From Verrucomicrobiota bacterium (GTDB taxonomy: Bacteria; Verrucomicrobiota; Verrucomicrobiia; Chthoniobacterales; UBA10450), in NCBI GenBank assembly GCA_003219415.1, contig QHOS01000019.1, positions 1 to 64,000 on the forward strand: DNA of 64,000 nucleotides. Direction: 5' to 3'. A program made the position numbers and the translations under genes. The notes under the pieces were generated by a model. The model searched no databases. It was not told where the DNA came from and saw nothing but the letters and a program-made list of their open reading frames with translations. This document shows positions 32,960-40,974 of this stretch, piece by piece; positions within the stretch are counted from its first letter, which is position 1, and the number at the start of each line of letters is the position of its first letter.

Positions 32960-34270
32960 ATGCCCGTTCATTTAAGGAAACTCCCGCCTACTATCTTTCA
33001 GCGCTTTTTCCGCACCGAGACAGCAGGCGGATCAGTCTTGCTGCTGTTCGGCATTGCTGCGTTGGCCCTGGCGAACTCACCGCTCGCCGCATCGTACGCG
33101 GGTGTTTGGCGAACACCATTAGCCGTCGGGATAGCGGATTACTCACTTTCACTGACGTTGCATCAATGGGTCAATGACGGACTGATGGCAGTGTTTTTCC
33201 TCTTGGTTGGCTTGGAGATCAAGCGGGAATTGGTCGTCGGTGAGCTGGCCTCCGTGCGCAAAGCAACGCTTCCCATCGCGTGCGCTATCGGCGGCATGAT
33301 TGTCCCGGCTGCGCTTTACTGGGTTTTCAACCCGATTGGATTTGGAGCGCGGGGTTGGGGTATTCCCATTGCGACTGATATTGCCTTTGCCCTCGCCGCA
33401 CTGGCATTGATCGCACCACGTGCGCCAACCGGTGCAAGGGTATTTTTGACTGCTCTGGCGATCGTTGACGATGTGGGGGCGGTGCTTGTCATTGCTACTT
33501 TCTATTCGCAAACCATCGCGTGGGGAGCCCTCGGCGTCGCAGGTCTGCTGATTTTGGTGTTGTTCGGATTTAATGCAATGGGAGTGCATCGGCTGTGGCC
33601 GTATTTGTTAGTGGGAGGGATGCTCTGGTATTTTGTGCATCAGTCCGGGGTGCACGCGACGGTTGCTGGGGTGGCCCTTGCTTGCGCCATTCCCACGCGC
33701 ACACGGACCAATGCAACGCAATTCTCTCGGGAGGCGCGCTCAGTTTTGGATCGATTTGACCAAACCGAGAGCGGCGATTTTATCGTTTTGACCAGTAAGG
33801 GACAGCAGGAAGCGCTCTTTGCACTCGAGTATGCAGCCCAGAGCGTAACGGCGCCGATTCTGAGGCTTGAACACGCTCTACATAAATTCTCAGCATTCGT
33901 GGTGATGCCGCTGTTCGCCGCGGCGAACGCTGGAGTGACCGTAGCGTTACCGATCCGGCATGCAAAGATTGCCGTCGGAGTGTTGGTCGGACTGGTTCTT
34001 GGCAAACCGCTGGGGATTATGGCGGCGGCTCTGCTCGCAGTTAAATCAGGCGTTGCCAGACTTCCTCACGCTGTGAGCTGGACATCTTTGCTCGGTTATG
34101 CGTGGCTCGCCGGAATCGGTTTCACCATGTCGCTATTTATCGCAATGCTTGCGTTCGATGAGACTGCGTCGGTTGGGGCCGCAAAGTTGGGCATCCTTGC
34201 CGGCTCGCTCGCGGCTGGGGTCGCGGGAGCCATTGCCCTGAGGATTGCCTCAGGTTTTCGTAATGAATAG
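32960..34270 (+). CDS. nhaA: Na+/H+ antiporter NhaA
   Basis: NhaA exchanges Na+ for protons across the inner membrane. The 436-residue protein has about 12 spans with FFLLVGLEIKRELVVGEL, GWGIPIATDIAFALAALAL, the ion-binding AIVDDVGAVLVIA (paired Asp corresponding to D163/D164 of E. coli) and GIGFTMSLFIAMLAF. ATG 32960 is preceded by TTG 32954 in frame, an alternative. Its last 8 bases overlap the next gene. Confidence 0.96.
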   Translation: MPVHLRKLPPTIFQRFFRTETAGGSVLLLFGIAALALANSPLAASYAGVWRTPLAVGIADYSLSLTLHQWVNDGLMAVFFLLVGLEIKRELVVGELASVRKATLPIACAIGGMIVPAALYWVFNPIGFGARGWGIPIATDIAFALAALALIAPRAPTGARVFLTALAIVDDVGAVLVIATFYSQTIAWGALGVAGLLILVLFGFNAMGVHRLWPYLLVGGMLWYFVHQSGVHATVAGVALACAIPTRTRTNATQFSREARSVLDRFDQTESGDFIVLTSKGQQEALFALEYAAQSVTAPILRLEHALHKFSAFVVMPLFAAANAGVTVALPIRHAKIAVGVLVGLVLGKPLGIMAAALLAVKSGVARLPHAVSWTSLLGYAWLAGIGFTMSLFIAMLAFDETASVGAAKLGILAGSLAAGVAGAIALRIASGFRNE

Positions 34271-37181
34271 GTCGCATCCCGCTCCCGAGTCCCATGTGTT
34301 CTATGAGGCGCAGGCGCAAAGCCGAGGAAGCGCGCCGGTTACCATTCTCTGTTCCATTCTCTTTCTGTCCGGGACTGGTGCACTCATATTCGAAACTCTT
34401 TGGCTACGGTTAAGCGGGCTCGCATTCGGCAACTCGGTCTGGGCAGCGGCGTTAATCCTTTCCAGTTTCATGGCCGGCCTGGCACTTGGGAACGCGATCG
34501 CGGCTTCATCGAGAATTCGGCGATGGCGACCCCTCCAGCTTTACGCGTTGCTGGAAGTGCTCGTTGCTCTGCTTGGGTGCACAATCGTTTTTGGTCTTCC
34601 GGCGCTCGGCGAATTATTGCGACCCCTGTGGCAAATGCTTTGGAATTACCAGCCCGCGCTTCTCGGAGTGCGATTCATTGTCTCTTTCCTGATTTTGCTT
34701 GTGCCGACGACGGCGATGGGCCTGACGCTGCCGGTGTTGATCGAAGATCCAATGTTGCGGCAAACCAATTTTGGAAGCGCGATTGGTTTTTTGTATGGCT
34801 CGAACACGTTAGGAGCGGTGGTTGGCGCTGTGCTCGGTGAAGGTTATCTCATCGCGGCGTTTGGTCTTCGAGGCACAAGTTTGGCTGCGGCTTTGGCGAG
34901 TTGCATCGCTGCAGCGGTCGCTTTGCTGATAACACAAATTGACAGGAACATGGCTGCGCTTGTTCCTCAGCGCACACTTCCTCTGCGTTTGGGCGCAAGA
35001 TATTGCCCCCCGTGGCGTATGCTTTTCATCAGCTTTGGGACGGGCTGCATCCTTTTGTCGCTGGAGGTGATTTGGTTCCGATTTTTACGGCTGTACGTCG
35101 TTTCAACACCCACGGCGTTCGCCATAATGCTTGCGATTGTACTGGCGGGAATCGGGCTCGGCGGCCTTGCGGCGGGCATGATGCATCATCGCTCCGCCCG
35201 ACCGAATCAATTGCTTCCTATCCTGTTGTTGCTGACGGCGATTGCAGTGCTTTTGTCATACCTTTTCTTTCCAGGCGAGGCGGTAAACACGCCCGGCGGT
35301 GCTTTCAGCATCGCATCCTGGCCGCAAATCGCGTTGCTGTGCCTGGCCTTAATGTTCCCTGTCTCATTTTTGTCGGGGATCTTGTTCCCGACCATCGTTG
35401 TCGTTGTCCAAGCGAGCGTGGAAGACCGGATGAACAGCACTGGAATCACGACCTTGTTCAACACGGCGGGGGCAGCAGTTGGTCCACTGATTGCAAGTTT
35501 CACGTTGCTGCCGAACTTCGGCCTTCAGTGGAGTTTCATCTTATGCGCTGTAGCGTATGCTTTGCTCGCCGCGCTTGGTGGCGAAGAAAGAGCGTCGTCC
35601 TTTAAGCGATCCATCAACTTCGTAACTGCTGCGCTTTACGCCGCGGTACTCCTTATCGTCGCAGTTATTCAATACCATCGTGCGGACGCGCCTTTCGAAC
35701 ATGCGAGCCGGCCCTACGAATTGGACGAAAGAGGGCGCGCGTTAGCCTACGTTGTAAAAAAGATCGAGGGGACCGCAGACACGTATCAGTTGCTGCGACG
35801 GGATCTTTTTGGCGAGCCGTATTACTACCGGCTGTTGACCAACGCCTTTTCGATGTCAGCCACAAATCCGCGCAATCAGCGCTACATGAGATTGTTTGCC
35901 TATCTTCCTCTGGCACTTCGTCCAGAGTCAAAAGATGTGCTGCTTATCTGTTACGGCTGCGGAGTCACCGCCGATGCGCTCCTCCACGGACCGGACGTCC
36001 GGCGAATGGATATCGTGGACATTTCCAAAGAGGTATTCACTCTTGCTGATCTCTATTCTGGCATCAATTACTCGAACCCGCTGCGCGATCCTCGCGTCCA
36101 CTCAATCGTGCAGGATGGGCGGTTCTTCCTCCAGGCAAGTCCGCGGCAATACGACATTATCTCCGGCGAGCCGCCTCCGCCGAAGGTGACCGGTTCGGTC
36201 AATCTCTACACCGAGGAATTTTTCTCGCTTATGAACAGCCGACTGAAGGAAGGCGGAATCGCTACGTTCTGGCTGCCGATCAATCAATTAAAGGTAGATG
36301 AAGCAAAAGCAATTCTGCGTGCGTTTCACAATGCATTTGCCAACGCGTCTGTCTGGGCCAGCGCAGATCAGGAGTGGATCATGATGGGCATAAAAGGTCC
36401 GGGACGCAAAATGGAAGCAGAAAAACTTCGGCAATTGTGGAATGACCCAGCCAGCGGCGCGGATCTACGGAGGATTGGAGTTGAGGTTCCCCAACAGCTC
36501 GGCGCGCTGTTTTTGATGGACGGCGAAGAGATCGACCGCATCACCAAAGACGTCGCGCCCCTGACCGACCTTTATCCAAAGCGGCTGACGGATGAGCGCT
36601 GGGACGACGAAGCGAGTCATCGCTTCGCTTTGACGTATTTGGACGCGCCCTCAGCGTTTCAACGTTTTCTTTGGTCTCCATTGATCAATAGAATCTGGCC
36701 TGAGGCGCTCAACCCGGAAACGGCCCGACTGGAGTCATTTTTTAATCTTCGTCAGTCACGATATCTCTCCGAGATGAACGGAAGCAACGAGTTGGCCGAA
36801 CTGGATCTTTATCTGCGCCGTTCCCGCCTGCGAATACCGGTCCTGGAGGTGCTGGGAAGTGACGGGTTCCGGCTGTCAATTGCGGAGCGTGTTGCGAAAA
36901 AATCGCAACCGCCTCCGCTGGAAACGATGCCAGACTTGGTTGCGGGAGCGCTTGCGCAACGCGACATCAATGGGGCAATTCGTCTGTTGGAGGACGAGAA
37001 AGATCGCGGCCCGTTTAGTCTCGGTGACACGTTTCTTCTTATTTATCTCTACTGTTTGAACGGCGAGGTCGACAAAGCAGAAGCACTCGCTGGCGCAAAT
37101 GCCGCGATCAAGAAGAATAGTTTCGTCGATTGGCTCTGGGCGAAATTGCAAAACGAGTTCGGATTTCATCCGCCAAATTGA
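34263..37181 (+). CDS. membrane-fused spermidine-synthase-like protein
   Basis: A 972-residue fusion. The first 460 residues or so hold about 12 spans (LSGTGALIFETLWLRLSGLAFG and SFMAGLALGNAIAA are typical of fused MFS/spermidine synthases). After about residue 470 comes a cytosolic spermidine-synthase-type Rossmann domain: LLICYGCGVTADAL, MDIVDISKEVFTLADL, DPRVHSIVQDGRFFL, the decarboxy-SAM/SAM-binding order, then NLYTEEFFSLMNSRLKEGG. The last 250 residues are helical with weak TPR character. ATG 34263 overlaps nhaA by 8 bases. Such fusions often lack polyamine synthase activity, and the substrate is unknown. Confidence 0.82.
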   Translation: MNRSHPAPESHVFYEAQAQSRGSAPVTILCSILFLSGTGALIFETLWLRLSGLAFGNSVWAAALILSSFMAGLALGNAIAASSRIRRWRPLQLYALLEVLVALLGCTIVFGLPALGELLRPLWQMLWNYQPALLGVRFIVSFLILLVPTTAMGLTLPVLIEDPMLRQTNFGSAIGFLYGSNTLGAVVGAVLGEGYLIAAFGLRGTSLAAALASCIAAAVALLITQIDRNMAALVPQRTLPLRLGARYCPPWRMLFISFGTGCILLSLEVIWFRFLRLYVVSTPTAFAIMLAIVLAGIGLGGLAAGMMHHRSARPNQLLPILLLLTAIAVLLSYLFFPGEAVNTPGGAFSIASWPQIALLCLALMFPVSFLSGILFPTIVVVVQASVEDRMNSTGITTLFNTAGAAVGPLIASFTLLPNFGLQWSFILCAVAYALLAALGGEERASSFKRSINFVTAALYAAVLLIVAVIQYHRADAPFEHASRPYELDERGRALAYVVKKIEGTADTYQLLRRDLFGEPYYYRLLTNAFSMSATNPRNQRYMRLFAYLPLALRPESKDVLLICYGCGVTADALLHGPDVRRMDIVDISKEVFTLADLYSGINYSNPLRDPRVHSIVQDGRFFLQASPRQYDIISGEPPPPKVTGSVNLYTEEFFSLMNSRLKEGGIATFWLPINQLKVDEAKAILRAFHNAFANASVWASADQEWIMMGIKGPGRKMEAEKLRQLWNDPASGADLRRIGVEVPQQLGALFLMDGEEIDRITKDVAPLTDLYPKRLTDERWDDEASHRFALTYLDAPSAFQRFLWSPLINRIWPEALNPETARLESFFNLRQSRYLSEMNGSNELAELDLYLRRSRLRIPVLEVLGSDGFRLSIAERVAKKSQPPPLETMPDLVAGALAQRDINGAIRLLEDEKDRGPFSLGDTFLLIYLYCLNGEVDKAEALAGANAAIKKNSFVDWLWAKLQNEFGFHPPN

Positions 37182-37415
37182 CCACGACTGAATTCGGCCG
37201 CGGATAACGCTGATAACCCAATTGGGTGAACTGATTCGCAAAGAATCGAGCAGAGAAATCGTTGGCGTGGCGATGCACGTTCTGAATGCCAGGTTGGAGT
37301 GGAAGCGTGCGACAGCAACCGCGAGCGTCTGAGCATCCAAACGTGACGGCTTAAATCTACAGTCCACGGTCGGCAAAAAATTATCCGCGATATTCGCGTA
37401 ATCCGTGGTTCCAAG
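37182..37415. pseudogene. repeat-bracketed remnant of a GxxExxY-family gene
   Basis: Between a left arm (CCGCGGATAACGCTGATAA, 37198-37216) and a partly complementary right arm (TTATCCGCGATATTCGCG, 37381-37398, continuing TAATCCGTGGTT) a plus-strand frame reads ELIRKESSREIVGVAMHVLN (37228-37287) and stops at 37330. This resembles the N-terminus of GxxExxY proteins (IVGAAMxVxNxLG), a PD-(D/E)XK-type family, but the GxGFxExxY part that should follow is missing. I read it as a decayed insertion; the match is short. Confidence 0.4.
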
Positions 37416-37416
37416 G

Positions 37417-37558
37417 GTTCAAAAAAACTTTCAAAAAAAGTGAAAAAAAAGCTTGTCAGCCCCTGACGCGTTCCTTTAAACCGTGAGTTAACGCGACAAG
37501 TGCGTCCACAAGGCCGTTCAAAAAAACTTTGAAAAAAGCGAAAAAAAAGCTTGTCAGC
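37417..37558 (+). promoter_or_regulatory. duplicated A-tract/TTGTCA upstream module of the TonB receptor gene
   Basis: Two near-identical 43- to 44-base units (37417-37460 and 37516-37558) each run GTTCAAAAAAACTTT-G/C-AAAAAA...AAAAAAAAGC then TTGTCAGC. TTGTCA is a good -35 hexamer behind an A-rich UP-like tract. The -10 boxes at a spacing of 17 are weak (TTAAAC at 37476; TAACCG at 37574). It is probably a tandem promoter or regulator-binding duplication for the receptor. Confidence 0.4.
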
Positions 37559-37612
37559 GTTCGGAAAAGTTAATAACCGTGGCAGAACCTAACCAAACCA
37601 ATGGAGAAACTA

Positions 37613-40600
37613 ATGACTAAAAACGTGCTAAATAAACTCGGATTCCTTGGCGCCGTCTTTGTGGCGGCCGTGGGATTTCCTCTAATTTTTGCATCAAGCG
37701 CATCGGCTCAATTGCCGGCACCGGCCGTTCCGGCTAACCCGGCGGCGCCGGCGCCTTCGGCTGAGGTCGAGCGTGTCGTGGTGACCGGTTCGAATATTCC
37801 CACGGCGGAAGAGACCGGCCCGAACCCGGTGGACACCTATCGCCCGCAAGACATCGAGAAGCTGGGTATCCGTAACGCAACCGACCTGACCACGTTTATC
37901 CCGCAAGAGGCGGGCGGCACCGTTAACCAGAACATCGCCAATGGCGGCGACGGTACCGTCCAACTGAACCTGCGCGGCATTTTGCCAAAAGAGACCCTGA
38001 TTCTGATAGACGGCAAGCGCATCGCACAGGCTGCAATATTCGGTGGCTACGACATCCAGCTGATTCCCTTCTCCATGATCGATCACATCGATATCCTGAA
38101 GGATGGCGCTTCGGCGGTGTACGGAGCAGATGCCGTCGCTGGTGTGGTCAATTTCTTCCTGATCCACAAGTTCCGTGGCTTGGAAATCGGTGGCACGTAC
38201 GGCAATACAAACCTCGGCGGTTCCAACGATATGGGTGAATGGGAAGCGTGGTTAAAAGCCGGCACAGGCGATGACAAGACCGACATCGTCGTGATCGCCG
38301 ATTTCTATCAGCGCGATGGTGGCCTGTTTAGTCGTGACCGCGACATTTCAAGCAACGGCAATTTTGTTCCATTTGGAGGATTCGACGTTCGCAGCGGGAA
38401 TTTCCCTGGCCGAGTGCACGGTGAACGTTTGATTCCCCGTCTGTTTTTCAGCGCGAACGCTCCGACACCGCATTCGGCTCCTAACGTCGCGACCTCTCCG
38501 TTTTATACTCCCCCGGGTGCGGTACCCGGCATTATAAACGGTACACCCGGGGATGGGAACTACCTGTTCTTTAACTTCGCGGCTTTCACGCCAGCGCTTC
38601 CGCCGGCGGATCGCCAGACGTTCTACGGCTCGTTCACCCGCGATCTGTGCGACAAGTACCTGACGATATTTGCCGATTTCAAAATTGCGCGATCTTTTTT
38701 CGATGCATCCCTGGCGGCTGTTCCGTTTACGCCGGACCCATTTAAGACTCCGGGAACTACCGTAGGATTTAGCCCCACCGGCATCAGCGTGCCAATCCAG
38801 AATGCGTTTAATCCGTTCACCGTAGGGGATACGACTTTGGCTATCAACGGAGTCCCAGTCCCTGTGACTACTGGCGTCCGGTTTCGTGGCATTAATGACA
38901 CCGGCCCCAGACACGAGAAGTTTACCTACTGGGATATGCTCTTCGATGTTGGACTGAAGGGTGAGATGGGCGAGTTTGGCGATTATTTCAAGACGTGGAA
39001 CTGGGAACTGGGCTTCCGCTACGCTCGCAACGAGGGAGAGGACTTGTCCATTGGTGAGGTCAGCCAGCCTGGTCTGCGAGACGCGTTGCTCGATACAAAC
39101 CCGGCCACGGCCTTTAATCCTTTCTTGGGCATCCTTGGTCGCAATACGAATGCGGCGATAGCCCGGACTTATGTCAACCTGCATAACTCGGCCACCTTTG
39201 AGCTGCCATTGGCTTACGCCACGATTAATGGCGATCTGTTTAATCTTCCTGCGGGACCAGTGTCGTTTGCGCTCGGCGGCGAGTATCATGGTGAAAGGTG
39301 GGACCGCAAGCCGGACTCACTGAACACAACGTTCTCAACAATCGGTTCAGTTGACAGCGAAGGCTCAAGGGTGAACCGCGATGTTTGGAGTATTTACGAG
39401 GAAGTGCGGGTGCCGTTCACCAGCCCCACATGGAACTTCCCCGGCTTCTACAGCTTCGAAGTTGACTTTGCCGAGCGCGAGGAATGGTACAGCCAGAATA
39501 CTTCGCCAGTACTCAGTACCAACTTCCCGGCAGCGCATTCTACGTATGACGCGCAGAAGCCAAAGGTATCGGTCCGCTGGCAGCCGATTGATCCCAAGTA
39601 TATCGGCGCGCTGACCCTGCGCGGCAGTTACACTGAAGCGTTTCACGCGCCGACGGTGCTCGAACTTTCACCCGCAGGCCAGCAGAGCTTCCCGCTGGTT
39701 GTCGATCCGTTTTCCAGTCAGACTGAGCCGCAGGTCGAGGAACGCCAAAGCGGAAACCCATTCCTGCACCCAGAAGTCGCCTACGAGTGGACTTATGGAG
39801 CGGTTTACAGCCCGAAATGGATCAAGGGACTCACAGTTAGCGCTGATTGGTGGCACATTGATATGCGCGACATCGTGGCGCTCCTCGGCGCGCAGTTCAT
39901 TCTCCAGAACAGCAATCGCGAACCTTTTGCGAGCTTGGTAACCCGTGCTCCTAGTACAATTCCGGGTGAACTCGGTCCGGCCACGCTCATAATCGATCCC
40001 CGCCAGAACCTTGCTGGGGCGATTTTCGAAGGTCTCGACTACGAAGCGATCTATATCATGGATTCAACGATCTTCGGCGGCGCAGATTGGGGTAGACTGA
40101 CCACTACAGTCAACGGCACTTGGCTGTCCCGGGCTGAGCTTCAGCCAACTCCAGGTTCCAAACGTTTCGGTATCGCTGGCGAGTTTCTGCCTACCTCGTT
40201 CACACTAACTAGTTCGTTGCCGAGGAATCGGGCCAACTTCAGTATCTTCTACGATGGCCCGGCTGACACATGGCTGGGTGGCTTGGATGTTGGAGCAGTT
40301 GTTCACTGGATCGGCCAGTATGAAGACGACAATCTCGATCTGGTCGGAACTTACGACGGCGGAACACCGAAGCCCCAAACGCCGAGAACTGACCCTACAA
40401 CCGGCTTGGACGGTTTACATGCGCGGAAAGTGGCGATGTGGACTACGTTTGATCTGATCTTAAACTATACGTTTAACTTGCCGCCGCCCGCCCCAGCCGA
40501 GGTACCTGGTTTCGCCAAGGATGGCGGCAAAAACGTTAGGATGAAGGATGGCAAGGAAAAGAATGTCATCCCAGTGTCCACGGCTGAGTACGGCTGCAGC

Positions 40601-40765
40601 AACTGGAAATGGTGGCTTAACAACACCACGGTTACGCTTGGTATGCAGAACGTAACCGACGAAGATCCGCCATTCGTGGCTGGCAACTTCGAGAACGGTT
40701 ATGATGAATCGCTAACCACGATCAAAGGCCGGTTCTGGTACGTCGGGCTGAAGAAGAGATTCTAA
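37613..40765 (+). CDS. TonB-dependent outer-membrane receptor
   Basis: A protein of about 1050 residues predicted to form a 22-strand barrel with a plug, for energised uptake of a large ligand. Signal peptide: LGFLGAVFVAAVGFPLIFASSASA. Then a Pro/Ala-rich spacer, a TonB-box-like VERVVVTGSNIP, the plug (DLTTFIPQEAGGTVNQ, QLNLRGILPKETLILIDGKR, DGASAVYGADAVAGVVNF) and a barrel ending in WYVGLKKRF with terminal Phe. ATG 37613 has Shine-Dalgarno GGAG at 6 bases; ATG 37601 is an alternative. An intrinsic terminator follows at 40790. The ligand is unknown; it stands beside the TMTC-like genes. Confidence 0.92.
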   Translation: MTKNVLNKLGFLGAVFVAAVGFPLIFASSASAQLPAPAVPANPAAPAPSAEVERVVVTGSNIPTAEETGPNPVDTYRPQDIEKLGIRNATDLTTFIPQEAGGTVNQNIANGGDGTVQLNLRGILPKETLILIDGKRIAQAAIFGGYDIQLIPFSMIDHIDILKDGASAVYGADAVAGVVNFFLIHKFRGLEIGGTYGNTNLGGSNDMGEWEAWLKAGTGDDKTDIVVIADFYQRDGGLFSRDRDISSNGNFVPFGGFDVRSGNFPGRVHGERLIPRLFFSANAPTPHSAPNVATSPFYTPPGAVPGIINGTPGDGNYLFFNFAAFTPALPPADRQTFYGSFTRDLCDKYLTIFADFKIARSFFDASLAAVPFTPDPFKTPGTTVGFSPTGISVPIQNAFNPFTVGDTTLAINGVPVPVTTGVRFRGINDTGPRHEKFTYWDMLFDVGLKGEMGEFGDYFKTWNWELGFRYARNEGEDLSIGEVSQPGLRDALLDTNPATAFNPFLGILGRNTNAAIARTYVNLHNSATFELPLAYATINGDLFNLPAGPVSFALGGEYHGERWDRKPDSLNTTFSTIGSVDSEGSRVNRDVWSIYEEVRVPFTSPTWNFPGFYSFEVDFAEREEWYSQNTSPVLSTNFPAAHSTYDAQKPKVSVRWQPIDPKYIGALTLRGSYTEAFHAPTVLELSPAGQQSFPLVVDPFSSQTEPQVEERQSGNPFLHPEVAYEWTYGAVYSPKWIKGLTVSADWWHIDMRDIVALLGAQFILQNSNREPFASLVTRAPSTIPGELGPATLIIDPRQNLAGAIFEGLDYEAIYIMDSTIFGGADWGRLTTTVNGTWLSRAELQPTPGSKRFGIAGEFLPTSFTLTSSLPRNRANFSIFYDGPADTWLGGLDVGAVVHWIGQYEDDNLDLVGTYDGGTPKPQTPRTDPTTGLDGLHARKVAMWTTFDLILNYTFNLPPPAPAEVPGFAKDGGKNVRMKDGKEKNVIPVSTAEYGCSNWKWWLNNTTVTLGMQNVTDEDPPFVAGNFENGYDESLTTIKGRFWYVGLKKRF

Positions 40766-40789
40766 AAATCAGCTGGTACAAATTCACAG

Positions 40790-40827
40790 CGGCCGGGCTC
40801 CTCACAGAGCCCGGCCGTTTTGCTTTT
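40790..40827 (+). terminator. intrinsic terminator of the TonB receptor gene
   Basis: An 11-bp GC stem CGGCCGGGCTC/GAGCCCGGCCG with loop CTCACA is followed by TTTTGCTTTT. It begins 24 bases after the stop. Confidence 0.93.
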
Positions 40828-40974
40828 CGAAGTGCGTGGAGGCAGTCCGCGTAGTTGTTTTCTAGCGATCGGATAGATCTTCGTGATGAATGCAATATCC
40901 CACAGACCACGGCTCGTTGGTTTTCATAGCGACGGCGGTTAAGAAATCGCCGATCGTTGACGGCTTACTTGGCT

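Noticed and set aside
34400-34840. 146-codon plus-strand frame inside the spermidine-synthase-like gene
   Set aside because: Shadow frame; the overlapping main frame has clear membrane spans and synthase motifs.
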